Shown: one piece after another, positions 30,153-40,734 of the stretch
How positions within the stretch are numbered: position 1 is the stretch's first letter
Layout: each line of letters starts with the position of its first letter
DNA from: Lodderomyces elongisporus
Lineage: Eukaryota; Ascomycota; Pichiomycetes; Serinales; Debaryomycetaceae
Reading direction: 5' to 3'
DNA length: 64,000 nucleotides
NCBI RefSeq assembly: GCF_030384665.1
Contig: NC_083674.1
Span: 1,860,001 to 1,924,000 of the forward strand
The notes under the pieces: generated by a model
What the model saw: only the letters and a program-made list of their open reading frames with translations
The model's database searches: none
What the model was told of the DNA's origin: nothing
Made by a program: the position numbers and the translations under genes

Positions 30153-31611
30153 AAGTTTAAGGAAAATTTGTATACTAGTAATTATAATATATTGGGCAAA
30201 CAAATACTTTTGGGGCCCTTATCTTGGTTTTAGTTTCTTATGCTAGTTTCTCATTAAAGTGTCTAATATTTTGTAATATTTATATATCAGTAGAATATCT
30301 CTAATCTGAATTCTACTGTTTTCAATCATTTCTGCATATCTGCAAAGATTGTCTATAACTTATGCACTAGCATCTCAATCAATCACCCTCCGATTAGTTA
30401 TATCAGTCTATCCATACTTTTTTTTGAGTTTTTGTTTTGTCTTTCTGGATATTGAAAGGCTATAATCAATCAACATAGCTTGAGTCAATTGCTTTCCAAA
30501 ACTTTTTGAGATTTCTATTTTTGTTTTTTTGTTTTTTTTTTGTTTTTGTCAAATTGAAAACTTGTTGAACCTATCAAATACAACTATCATTACAAAAAGC
30601 TAGGCAATAGGAGTATAAATATAATCTATGTACATGCACACACATACACAGCACAAACGCATCTAGCACTTGACTTAACCAATAAAACACTCCTTTTTTT
30701 CCATCTTTGCTTCTTTCATTCTTTGACACTGTTCAAAACTAACAGAATTTAGAGTTTTTACTGAATCTCATAGTAGATTATAGGAAGTTTCCATTACTTC
30801 TAAGATGTGGCTCCACAAAGAAAGCCATTATTGTAATATTTTCTCCTCTTTCATTTTATTCTAATTCAATTTTATCAGGTCATTCTTGCTAGATGAATGA
30901 GTTTTGACTGCAAAACTAATGCACTAAACATTTTAAAACAAAAAATTAAATTCCATTTGTTGTTTAGTCGAATAAGTGATTAGTCTTAGGCTATAGGAGA
31001 AAAGAAATAGATGGTTGAGAAAGACAATAGAAACAAGTACTAAACGTTAGTTTATCTCCGACAAAATAATACACGTTTCTATGTCTAAAATTGAACAAAG
31101 GTATGCTATAGCAATTGAACTAAAAACAAAAAAGAAACACACATATACACACATATATACACACATATATACACACACAAATATCAACAAAAATGGATTA
31201 GTCCTTTTGATTCTGTTATTGTTGTAATGTTTTGAAAGCAATACCCACGGGAAGCAATCATTTCATTAATTAAAGCACTCTTGAATTCAATAAGTCCGTT
31301 GATCATGGATTTTTTTTTTTTTTCACATTTGTTTTTCAAAAATAGATTAAGACATTAAAGCAAAAGACGGTAATAAGAATAAATGGTTCTTGTTGGCTTC
31401 TAAATTTACTGCTCCCTTTCCTGTTTTACCTGTTTCTCAAAAACCAGACTAGTATATATAAATATATATGTATATCCAGCATCCGTTGTAAGAATTAGTT
31501 TATCAAATTTTAATTTTTTGGTTTCTAGTTTCTAGTTTCTAGTTTCTAGGTTTTTGCTTATTATTATTATTCTTATTATTCTTCTCCTTCACTTGATAAA
31601 CAACTTCAATA
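30153..31611. other. Spacer between glyoxalase copies 1 and 2
   Basis: This is 1.46 kb, AT-rich, with CA/TA repeats (31136-31178), a T-run at 31310-31323, a TATATATAAATA box-like stretch at 31453-31464 and a 7-bp tandem repeat at 31521-31548. No gene is seen. Confidence 0.6.
31521..31548. repeat. Four tandem GTTTCTA units
   Basis: This 7-bp direct repeat lies 64 bp upstream of the glyoxalase copy 2 ATG, in the presumed 5' leader. Confidence 0.9.
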
Positions 31612-32319
31612 ATGGTTAAGGTAATAATTGCAATTTCATCATACAACGAGATATTCTACGAAGATGGACAGAGAGCTGGAGCTTTGGTTTCAGAGATTTT
31701 AGAACCCTTTGTTGAATTTTACGAAAAAGGTTACGATGTCACCATTGCTTCCGAGACAGGTACATTTGGCTACGATGAACATAGTTTTGCTGAATATCCG
31801 TTGCACGGTAAATTTCAAGAAGCTTACGATGACCAAAACTCACCCTACAACAAAGCCATTAGACAACTCAAAAAAGCCAGTGACTTGTTGAACACAGACT
31901 TTGATGTGTTTTTTGCTGCTGGTGGTCATGGTGCCATTTACGATTTGGTTCATGCGACAAACTTGCACAAGATTGCTTTAAAGACTTTTGAGAATAACAA
32001 GGTGATTGGTGCAGTTTGTCATGGCCCTGCTATATTTGCAAATTTGAATCTTTCCAACGGACAACCATTGATCAAGGGTAAGCAAATTACCGGTTTTCCC
32101 GATGCTGGCGAGGAGGAATTAGGGTTGGAAGAGATTATTAAAAAGGACAAGGTCTTGACGATCGCGGAAATTGCCAAAAAGGAAGGTGCAAACTTTATTG
32201 AACCAAAGGATACATGGAGCAACTTTACAGTTGTTGATGGCAATTTGTTTACCGGAGCCAACCCAGCATCTGCCGTTGAACTCGCTAAGAAGATTTCTGC
32301 TGCAATCGACTCTATTTAG
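31612..32319 (+). CDS. GLX3: Glyoxalase III-like (GLX3/HSP31 family), tandem copy 2
   Basis: This 235-aa paralogue is the most diverged of the three. The catalytic set is kept: Glu28, Cys136-His137 in GAVCHGPAIFANL and Glu168 in PDAGEEELG. Around the fold it differs from copies 1 and 3: GAIYDLVHATNLHK replaces GAIFDFPKATDLHK, and AEYPLHGKFQEAYDD replaces SKDFLQGKAREVYED. An intact triad suggests an active enzyme; the changes could alter substrate range or stability. It lacks the near-identical DNA shared by copies 1 and 3. A TATA-like box lies about 150 bp upstream. Confidence 0.88.
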   Translation: MVKVIIAISSYNEIFYEDGQRAGALVSEILEPFVEFYEKGYDVTIASETGTFGYDEHSFAEYPLHGKFQEAYDDQNSPYNKAIRQLKKASDLLNTDFDVFFAAGGHGAIYDLVHATNLHKIALKTFENNKVIGAVCHGPAIFANLNLSNGQPLIKGKQITGFPDAGEEELGLEEIIKKDKVLTIAEIAKKEGANFIEPKDTWSNFTVVDGNLFTGANPASAVELAKKISAAIDSI

Positions 32320-33994
32320 AAACCAGGTTGATCATTAGCTTAGCTTAGCTTAACATAGTCTAGTCAGTTAGTTTTGATTTTACTTTTTAATTTTATCATC
32401 TCTAACCATGTATCTTACTCATACAAATATATGCGCCTACATGATCGGGTGGGTTCCTCAAGTAGTTTACCAGTATACAAAAATGAAAATATTGTTTGCC
32501 ATCAAAGTAGTCCTTTCGCTAGTGACTGAACAAATTTATTAGGCATATTGAAACTGCAGCACTATTTTTCCCTTGTCCATGAACGACATTTCGCAACAAT
32601 GCTGAAAATTTAGCTGGGACCGAGCTAGGACCGAGTTCGGCACGAGTAATCTGATTTGGAAAAAAAAAAATTGTCCTTACATTTATTTCTTTTTTTCTTT
32701 TCTTTTCTAAATATATCTCCTTCTCTCTTATTTTTCATCAATTGTTTTATTGTTCTTTTTTTTTTTTAAATTTTTAAAAATTTCATTTCTTTCAATTCAT
32801 AAATGTTATTTTATTTCATTTTTACTTTTCATGTTTTTATCCTTCTATCAAGTTCTATACACAAGAAGAATAGCAATTGTATGGAGCTAATCGTGTTTTC
32901 AAATTACTAATACAATTAACACAAACAAAACAGGAACTTTGACAAAAAAGAATGTACTTACCACACCATTAAACGTATTAAATGGATTGCACCAACAAAC
33001 ACTGATCATGTGGTATATGCAAACAATTTGTCATCAACAGTGCAAAATTTTCCCTTGTTTTTTTCAATTTTTTTATTTTATTACGTTCTTCATTTCATTT
33101 AGAATAGTAAGACAATTGAACAACAACAACGACAACAAGGACAACAGAATGACTGAAGGAAAAGAAATAAAAAAAAAAACAAAAACTGAAAAATGATGAG
33201 TTTTGCTGTCGTTGAATTAACAAGATGAAAAAGTTGAATGCCAAATCTGTTGTTTAATGTAAGACGATATAATATCACGTGATTGATGTTTTTTTTTTAC
33301 TTTTCTTTTTCTTCCTCTCTTTTTTTTTTCTTGTGTTCCTTCGATAAATAAAAAACCGTTGCGGTTAAACTGTCAAATGTTTTAGGTAAACTTTAATTAT
33401 AAGCTATAATTTGTTTATCTGCAAAGACTGTACAACCACACATTATTGAAGAACCAATTTCAATTTTTGTTCTTCTCCAAGAAATAAACGCCGTACTCGC
33501 TATTAACCAGTTCGAGTGGAGTAAAGGCTGATTGCAGAAGGACGTGGCGGGTGTCTTTTTTTACCTGTCACTGGACCAAAAGAAAAAAAAAAAATCAAAC
33601 AAACAAACAAACACATAGTGTTATAATTAGTAAGCAATTGACACAAAAATCAAAGCAGTCCTGGTTCTAAAAATGGCTTGTAACATAAGCATCCACTCGA
33701 GGGAGTGGCATGCTTACGCTTACTGAAAGCATCTTTTTGGGTAATGGAGACAACAACTGAGCGGAATCCAATAGCGGCAATGAGGCAGTGTATGTGTGTG
33801 TGTATGTGTTTGTTTGCATTTGTCAGCATGTATGAAATTCCTTGTCAACTTGTTTTTATTTTCGGATGATATATAAATACAGCATCTTCAGATCAATTTC
33901 AACATCTAGTTCGTTTTTTTTTTTTTAATCCTTAATCACTTTCATTCTACATTCACTGCGATAACTTTAACAAAAATACACATTCACATACACA
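32320..33994. other. Spacer between glyoxalase copies 2 and 3
   Basis: This is 1.67 kb without a supported gene. It has T- and A-runs, TCACGTGA at 33275-33282, a CCG-N3-CGG everted pair at 33356-33364, a (TG)n stretch near 33790-33810 and a TATATAAATA box at 33870-33879, 116 bp before the copy 3 ATG. Confidence 0.6.
33275..33282. promoter_or_regulatory. TCACGTGA palindrome, candidate Cbf1 site
   Basis: The motif is 713 bp upstream of glyoxalase copy 3. Copies 1 and 3 have this element upstream; none was seen in the spacer ahead of copy 2. Confidence 0.35.
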
Positions 33995-34708
33995 ATGGTC
34001 AAGGTATTAATTGCTCTCACATCATACAACGAGTCATTCTATGAGGATGGTTCCAAAACCGGTGTCTTCATCTCCGAAGCATTGGAACCTTTCTTGGAAT
34101 TCTTTGAAAAAGGCTACGACATTACATTTGCCTCAGAGACCGGTAAATTTGGCTATGACGACCACAGTTTGACCGACCATTTCTTGAAAGGCAAATTGCT
34201 CGAGGTTTATAATGACAAAAACTCAGCATTCAACAAGGCAATTGCACAAATCAAGAAGGCATCTGATTTGCTTGACACCGATTTCGATGTGTTTTTTGCT
34301 GCTGGTGGTCACGGTACCATCTTTGATTTTCCAAAAGCCACCGATTTGAAAAAGATTGCTGCAAAGACTTGGGAAAACGGCAAAGTTGTAAGTGCCCTTT
34401 GCCACGGACCTGCCATCTTTGAAAACTTGAACCTCTCCAATGGCGAGCCATTGATCAAGGGTAGGAAGATTACCGGATTCACCGATATTGGAGAAGAACA
34501 ATTGGGTCTTGGAGACCTTATCAAGAAGAGCAATTTGTCCACTGTTGCACAAGTTGCTGAAAGGGAGGGCGCTGAGTATGTCGCACCAAATGGACCATGG
34601 GACAACTTCACCGTTACTGATGGTAACTTGGTCACTGGTGTCAATCCACAATCTGCTATCGATACTGCTAAAAAGATTGCAGCTGTTGTCGAATCTGCAA
34701 GCACCTAA
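33995..34708 (+). CDS. GLX3: Glyoxalase III (GLX3/HSP31-like), tandem copy 3
   Basis: This 237-aa paralogue is close to copy 1. Cys136-His137 lie in ALCHGPAIF, Glu168 in TDIGEEQLG, and Glu28 in SEALEPF. Ala135 and neighbours vary, and Leu replaces Val just before the Cys. A 91-bp block (34398-34488) is identical to 29842-29932 in copy 1, including silent sites, while DNA on both sides differs. A TATATAAATA box lies 116 bp before the ATG, and the ATG context (ATACACAATGGTCAA) is the same as in copy 1. Confidence 0.92.
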   Translation: MVKVLIALTSYNESFYEDGSKTGVFISEALEPFLEFFEKGYDITFASETGKFGYDDHSLTDHFLKGKLLEVYNDKNSAFNKAIAQIKKASDLLDTDFDVFFAAGGHGTIFDFPKATDLKKIAAKTWENGKVVSALCHGPAIFENLNLSNGEPLIKGRKITGFTDIGEEQLGLGDLIKKSNLSTVAQVAEREGAEYVAPNGPWDNFTVTDGNLVTGVNPQSAIDTAKKIAAVVESAST

Positions 34709-36139
34709 GTTTCTTTAATTAAGTAAAGACCAGAGTGCTCAACAAATATTGTATAGAGTAACTAATTGATAGTTTTTTTTTTGCATCTAGCATGTATTTT
34801 TCTTTTTTTTAAATTTGAGTCATAAACTCTATTCCTCTAGTTTTCTGTAGCAGTGATAGTAATGCTACTCTTTTTCTTTCTGTTCTTTTCTTTAATTTTC
34901 AATTATCCACAAGGGGTGCATATCCATCGAAGAAGCTAATGTGTGGCAAAGAGTGGCTCTTGTAAATGCAGTATGCTTATTGGCCTTTGAAATTGTTACC
35001 ACCCAAACTCAGGAATGATTATACAATCAAGATATTGACAATTGACAAAAAGGGGTTCAAAAGAAGAAAAAAAAGAAAAAGAAGAAGAAAAAGAGGAAGA
35101 AGAGGAAAGAAATTGACAAGAGTTGGTTGGTATCGACAATAATCTCGTCGAAAGAAGAAATTGATACTCACTTGCCACTAATTTCAAAAAATTATAGAGA
35201 TCTGAGGGAGAACAGTGTTTTTTTTGCACCAAAATGTTTATGGATCACAATTATGTGATTTCTTTACTGATGGGATACAGGTCACAAGTGTGCATTTACG
35301 AATTGCTTTCCTACTTGACTTGATAAAATAAAAAATAAAAAAGAGAGAAGAAAATACTGGATCACGTGTTGAAGCATTTTGAAAGAAAACACACCACTGC
35401 AGCAGCAATAACAACAACAATAAAAAAACAACAAAAAACAACGAAATCGGTAGATTGTAGGAGTTTTAACAACAAAGGCTTTTCTTGAGCGAGCTACAAG
35501 CATTGACATGGCCAAAATATTCACTGTTGATTCTCGTTTACTACACCTTTGCTTTGCTATGGAGCATCCAAGAATAGTGGTTCAAGCATAGAGCTATTAT
35601 TGTTGATCATTAAACTAACAACAAGAGAGCGAACAAAAAATAAAACATTAATAGAGCTAGAGTTTATCCACTTGTCTCTAGATAATGGTTCTCAGGTTTC
35701 TTCAAGATAATTTGCACGGCTGTCATAGTATAAATGGATCTATTGTAACTTTATAGATATTCCCCGATGCGGTAACTGGGCTTCAAATTTTAAAGTATTT
35801 TTTTTTTATTCAATTATTTTTTTTTTCTATACATTTTTTTTTCTTTATTTTGTTTGTTCTTCTCACTTTAAAAGCAAACAGAAAACAGAAATCTAATAGA
35901 AATCTGGCCCAACAATTTTATCAAAAGATAATAATAGTCTAATATACTCGGAATACTATACAGCTATCTCATAGTAAACCACTCCATAACAAGCACTCCC
36001 ACCTCGATCATTACTTTACTTTACTTTACTATTTTTTTTTTCTTTCTTTATATCTATTTTTCGATTATCATCTATCATCAACTATATAATCTTTCAACAC
36101 AGAGTATAGCACCATTAAGTTACAAGTTCATTAATAACA
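34709..36139. other. Intergenic between glyoxalase copy 3 and SLC1
   Basis: This is 1.43 kb, AT-rich. It contains a GAA/AAG-rich block at 35059-35112, TCACGTG at 35362-35368, T-runs near 35800-35850 and a TTTAC pentamer repeat near 36013-36030. No gene is seen. Confidence 0.55.
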
Positions 36140-37006
36140 ATGTCAGTCTCAGTTCTTAGCAAAATCAAATTCTACTTAAAGTCAATCATTTTTGGATCTG
36201 TCATTGCAGGATGCGCCATCTACGGAGTCATTGCATCCATACTTTTACGTATTGTCGGCAAGATTGAATATGCCCAGTACACGGTTGCCAGAGTCTTTTA
36301 CCATACATTCCGAACTCTTCTCGGTGTTAAAATCACAATCAAAAATGAGCATTACCTCAAGGACCTTCCTGCAATTGTCATCTCCAACCATCAATCAGCG
36401 TTGGATATCCTTATCCTCGGTAAAGTTTTTCAACCTGGATACACAGTTACAAGCAAGGCATCATTGAAATACGTTCCGTTTTTAGGCTGGTTCATGGCAC
36501 TTAGTGGGACTTTCTTTTTGAACAGAAGCAAGTCTGCACAAGCTAAAAAAGTATTGGATGGCGCCTTGCAAAATTTGAAACAACAAGAACGTGCATTATT
36601 CATGTTTCCCGAGGGTACAAGATCTGCTACAGAAGCATTGGACATGTTACCCTTTAAGAAAGGGGCTTTCCATTTGGCCAAGCAAGCGAGAATCCCTGTT
36701 ATACCTGTTGTCGTATCAAATACCTCAACAATTTTTAATGCCAAACGCAAAATCTTCAATACCGGTGAAATATTCATCGAAGTGTTACCACCAGTGTCAA
36801 CTGACGATTTAGAGACTAACGAAGATGTCACTAATATATGTGCAGAGGTGAGAAAATCCATGATTGAGAAATTAAAGAGTATCGGATACTCAAAAGCACC
36901 CGGTGTTAAGCCAAGTGAAGACCATTACCCTTCAGAGAACGAGAACCCAACTGACACGGAAACTGAAGTTATTAGTGAGCAAACCCCATTAGTCGCTGCT
37001 GATTAA
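36140..37006 (+). CDS. SLC1: SLC1, 1-acyl-sn-glycerol-3-phosphate acyltransferase
   Basis: Slc1 acylates lysophosphatidic acid to phosphatidic acid in the ER and lipid droplets. The 288-aa protein has an N-terminal membrane segment (SIIFGSVIAGCAIYGVIASI), the catalytic NHQSALD box (His84-x4-Asp89), and the FPEGTRS acyl-acceptor box at 156-162. Length and motif spacing match the family. The C-terminus is acidic and hydrophilic. It converges on APL5. Confidence 0.93.
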   Translation: MSVSVLSKIKFYLKSIIFGSVIAGCAIYGVIASILLRIVGKIEYAQYTVARVFYHTFRTLLGVKITIKNEHYLKDLPAIVISNHQSALDILILGKVFQPGYTVTSKASLKYVPFLGWFMALSGTFFLNRSKSAQAKKVLDGALQNLKQQERALFMFPEGTRSATEALDMLPFKKGAFHLAKQARIPVIPVVVSNTSTIFNAKRKIFNTGEIFIEVLPPVSTDDLETNEDVTNICAEVRKSMIEKLKSIGYSKAPGVKPSEDHYPSENENPTDTETEVISEQTPLVAAD

Positions 37007-37252
37007 TACAATTGAGTAATTAATTGGCTAGTGATTCGTGGATATGTATAAGAAACATATTAGTATATAAATTAACAATTTAGACAAAAGCTTTTTTACA
37101 CCAATGTAACTGCTATTGCCACCAGCGTCAAATCCAACACCGATACCAACACCAACACCAACACCAACACCAACATTAGTATCAGTATTAGTATTAGCAT
37201 TATTACCAATACCAAAGCCAGCTCTAGAATTACCAAGATATAATTCAGTGCA
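37007..37252. other. Convergent SLC1/APL5 spacer with ACCAAC hexamers
   Basis: This is 246 bp between stop codons. An (ACCAAC)n-like hexamer run lies at about 37145-37174, next to GTATTA-type repeats. No gene is seen. Confidence 0.7.
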
Positions 37253-40200
37253 CTATTCTATTATAGCAGCTTTCTTCTTGCTCTTTTTTTTCTTTGATTT
37301 CACCGCAATCACCGCTGGTGTCTCGACGTTGGACACCAGTTCTGCAGCATCTCCAATCTTGTCCACTCCTAAAACTGTCTTTTTTGGGTTTGTTTTTTCT
37401 AAACTTTGCATTGCTTCCATCGTTTCAAGCTTTTCCAGTCTCTCCTTTTTACTCAATCTTTCTCTTTTCATTTTCATTTTCAATTTCTCATTCTCTTTCT
37501 CACTCTCTTTCTCAATTTCATCTTCGTTTTCGTTTTCATTTTTTTTCATTTTTTTCTTCTTTTCCTTTTCCATTTTCCGCGGATGCTCAATCGAAGAGCT
37601 TGCTAACTTTTCTCTTAGTGCATTCAAATCTATTTGGTACTCACCTTCATTACTACTTTCCAATGGTTGTACCAGAGAGTCCAGATTCAAATCAAAATCA
37701 ATTTTGGCCAAACTAGAGGAGTCGATGCGAAGATTGCTCATACCTCTATTGTTCTTTTTCCCTTTATTCAGCTTTGACAAAGTCGGCTCATCGAAATCAA
37801 GTAAATTGCTTTCATCATAATTGGTACCATCAGTACCTTGGCCGCTATCACCAATTGTTTCTTCCTGCAAGATGGCAACTTTTTCCTTTTTCATCTTTGG
37901 TTGCTTCTTTCGTTGCATAGTAGTTGTGTTTGACTGCTCTCGATTCGATGCAGATGATAAAATACTCATAGTAGGACTCGAAGATGTCCTAACATCGCGG
38001 TCCAGGCTGGGGGATTTCGTCAGCGATTTCCTTGACAGACTTTTCTTCGATTTATCTTCATAATCAAGGTAAAAAGGATCATCTTTGTAACGATTCAATT
38101 TTTTGCTTCCATTACCAACTTCTTCACTAGATAATTTGATCAAAGGCTCGTCGGGTACTTCATGTTCTGTTAGATACAAATTGTACGAGTCATCAAAAGT
38201 AACAAGCTCCGGAACTTCAACCTCTGGGTGAATTTCCAGCTCCAAATCCAAACTATTTGGGACAGGAATATTTCGCTGTGCGTTTTTGGAAACAGGATTC
38301 AACGGGAAAGCGCTAAAGAAGGACGGTAATATATGACTGACCAACATAGGTAATTTTCTAGGTGCATGCAAAGATGATATTTCATTTTTATTAGGTTTAT
38401 TCAAATCATCATGACCACCACCAACATCATCAATATCATCATCTTCAATAGCCAGGTACTCACCTGCAAATGGATTATCAGAGAGTTTACTGGCGAATGC
38501 AAAACTTCCATTGCTGTTGATTTGCTCGTCTGAATCCGAATTTGAGTACGCATCATCGGACTCACTCGACAGCTCGTCACTTAAATCAGAATCAATATCA
38601 CTATCTTCAGAAGTGGACTCGCCTTCACCAAGTGTGGTGCCGTTAATACCAGTATTCCCCATAGCGGACTCATTCTTTTCCATTTTTTCTAATGCTTTCA
38701 ATGCAGCTAAATCCTCACCAACCATGGCCTCCTGACAGAGTTTTAAAAACTCAAGCCACGACATTGCTCTTTCTTGTACCTCATAATTTGAGTGCTCCCT
38801 CCATAAGGTGAGAAAACCAATTAAGCGATACAAGTGGTAACTCAACTGATCATACTTATCTCTCGAAAGCTCCCCGTTGTTAGAGTATGCACGAATAGAA
38901 TCTCTTACCAAAGCGTTGAAAATCTTGACCACAGTTTGTATAAGAATCGAAATAATTGTTGGAGCAAGTAATCGCAAACTTTCCACTAAGCGCTGATTTA
39001 GTTCAATATTGAGAAGATTTTTGAATATCTGAACTTTTTTACCCACTCCAACGACCAAATCCTCATCCTCTACCTCTAGTTCATCATTGTTATTGACTCC
39101 AACTTTCAATTCGTCAATGTATTCACCTAATATCCAGTAAATGTGTTTCAAGAGATCCGGCGCAGTGTCCACTGCGCCAATATCCAAAGCCACTTCCACA
39201 ACAACGTTTTCCAACAAATACGCACGTACAGAGGGAACTTTTGTTGCCAATGTGGTAAACTCTTTACCCAATGCGTTAGCAATTTCTGCCCCAGAAGAAA
39301 GAGACATGGTACTTGATTTCAAGTTCTCGTCCTTCAGCAAGACTGTCAAGTTCATAATATCCTTGAGAACAGCCACATACCATTTGAAATTAGGGACGTT
39401 GTCATAGTTATCCCTTGAAGCAATCTCAAGTATCTTCAACGTAACTTCCAACTTTAAATTATCATCAACAACTTTCCCATCCGGTATAAGCTGCAAAAGC
39501 ATTACTTTGACTACATCGACTATATTGTCTTCGGTTACCAAATAATTTGAGATTTCCAAAGCCTTTCTTTTGATAATGGGATCCAGTTCTTGTAAACAAT
39601 CCATCACCACATCGGAAACACCATCTACGGACTGCAATAGCACCGGATAAATCTTTAAGATATTTATCAAAGCTAACAATCCAACAAATTTTAAATTTGA
39701 GTCTCGTGTTTTAAAAAAATTCATTAATTGGTTGATGCAAAGTCGCGCTGTTTCTTGATCCTTGTAAGATTCCGGAGACAACATCTGTCCATTGACGGCA
39801 CAATTGATACATTCGTATATCAAGGATGACGCCAGTGTGCGCAACATTAATTCAATAATGGTGGGCAAAATCTTCTTTTTCATTCGAGGCTCAATCTTGG
39901 ACAAGCTTTGAAATAGCTTCAAAATACGTATAATTAGCCAATTGTTCTTTGTCTCTTCCAATATCTGAAATAGTCTTGGCAAATAATTGAGAAAGATCTT
40001 TGGATTACTCTTTGAAATTTCACAAATCACATTGACCGTGGCACTAACCACAGACACATCTGGATCGTCCAATTTATCAATTATTCTGTGAAAGTTTATT
40101 TTAAGGCTCTCGGGATATTGCAAAAAGATTTTGTACATTGCCAAGATGGCCTTTTTCCGTATATAAGGCTTTGCATGAGTCAATTTCAACACCACATCGT

Positions 40201-40678
40201 CTATTATATCTCTTGAAAGATTCTGTGTAACAATGGTTGCTATCCCACTGAGCGCAAGCCCAACCTCTACATGGTTTGATGAGTTTAAATCCTTTTTGAA
40301 TTGGTTGGTTGCCAAGATCAAAAGATCCTGTTCATTCTTGAAACTTTGAATAGCGGCCAAATAGCCAATTCGCTTTTGTTGAAACTTGCTTGAAGACATT
40401 ACCTCTAAAATCTGGAAGTTGCACCAAGACATGTCAAACCCATACATTTCGAGATACGCTAGCTTGAGCACCGCCATCGCTTTAGTTTCAAGGTCTGTCG
40501 TATACAATTCCGACTTGCATTCTTGTATCGCTGTATCTAGGAACTTGGCAAGACTCTCGGGTGATTCTTTGGAATGTGCACGTATCCCTTTGATCAAATC
40601 ATTGAGACTCTTTTCAAACAGTATCCCAAACGGCTTTAGTCGAGCCAACACTTCAGAGTTTTGAAGCTGAAAAGACAT
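37253..40678 (-). CDS. APL5: APL5, delta subunit of the AP-3 adaptor complex
   Basis: AP-3 carries cargo such as alkaline phosphatase from Golgi/endosome to vacuole. The frame extends to 40873, but the upstream part translates TA-repeat DNA; the ATG at 40678 (MSFQLQNSEVLARLKPFGI) gives 1141 aa. The N-terminal adaptin solenoid is clear (LVKL-type HEAT helices, YIRKKAILAMYKIFLQYPE, DPDVSVVSATVNVICEIS). After about residue 640 come acidic and Ser-rich stretches, then a Lys/Glu coiled-coil and a KSKKKKSKKKAA basic tail. It is divergent from the KxDL gene, with 380 bp between ATGs. Confidence 0.92.
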   Translation of the reverse strand: MSFQLQNSEVLARLKPFGILFEKSLNDLIKGIRAHSKESPESLAKFLDTAIQECKSELYTTDLETKAMAVLKLAYLEMYGFDMSWCNFQILEVMSSSKFQQKRIGYLAAIQSFKNEQDLLILATNQFKKDLNSSNHVEVGLALSGIATIVTQNLSRDIIDDVVLKLTHAKPYIRKKAILAMYKIFLQYPESLKINFHRIIDKLDDPDVSVVSATVNVICEISKSNPKIFLNYLPRLFQILEETKNNWLIIRILKLFQSLSKIEPRMKKKILPTIIELMLRTLASSLIYECINCAVNGQMLSPESYKDQETARLCINQLMNFFKTRDSNLKFVGLLALINILKIYPVLLQSVDGVSDVVMDCLQELDPIIKRKALEISNYLVTEDNIVDVVKVMLLQLIPDGKVVDDNLKLEVTLKILEIASRDNYDNVPNFKWYVAVLKDIMNLTVLLKDENLKSSTMSLSSGAEIANALGKEFTTLATKVPSVRAYLLENVVVEVALDIGAVDTAPDLLKHIYWILGEYIDELKVGVNNNDELEVEDEDLVVGVGKKVQIFKNLLNIELNQRLVESLRLLAPTIISILIQTVVKIFNALVRDSIRAYSNNGELSRDKYDQLSYHLYRLIGFLTLWREHSNYEVQERAMSWLEFLKLCQEAMVGEDLAALKALEKMEKNESAMGNTGINGTTLGEGESTSEDSDIDSDLSDELSSESDDAYSNSDSDEQINSNGSFAFASKLSDNPFAGEYLAIEDDDIDDVGGGHDDLNKPNKNEISSLHAPRKLPMLVSHILPSFFSAFPLNPVSKNAQRNIPVPNSLDLELEIHPEVEVPELVTFDDSYNLYLTEHEVPDEPLIKLSSEEVGNGSKKLNRYKDDPFYLDYEDKSKKSLSRKSLTKSPSLDRDVRTSSSPTMSILSSASNREQSNTTTMQRKKQPKMKKEKVAILQEETIGDSGQGTDGTNYDESNLLDFDEPTLSKLNKGKKNNRGMSNLRIDSSSLAKIDFDLNLDSLVQPLESSNEGEYQIDLNALREKLASSSIEHPRKMEKEKKKKMKKNENENEDEIEKESEKENEKLKMKMKRERLSKKERLEKLETMEAMQSLEKTNPKKTVLGVDKIGDAAELVSNVETPAVIAVKSKKKKSKKKAAIIE

Positions 40679-40702
40679 TTGGTAACTGCGTGTGGATATG
40701 GG

Positions 40703-40734
<32 letters not shown>

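Noticed and set aside
32617..32646. GGACCGAG direct repeat followed by GTTCGGCACGAG, resembling a cDNA-library adaptor
   Set aside because: One base differs from the adaptor I recall, and it sits in ordinary intergenic DNA with no vector around it; chance is more likely than contamination.
29712..34704. Antisense frames of 127-142 codons opposite glyoxalase copies 1 and 3
   Set aside because: They mirror each other because the sense genes are paralogues; no start context, domain or independent conservation is visible.
37116..37820. 234-codon plus-strand frame rich in Phe/Ser opposite APL5
   Set aside because: It is the complement of Lys/Glu/Ser-rich APL5 coding DNA; composition explains it.
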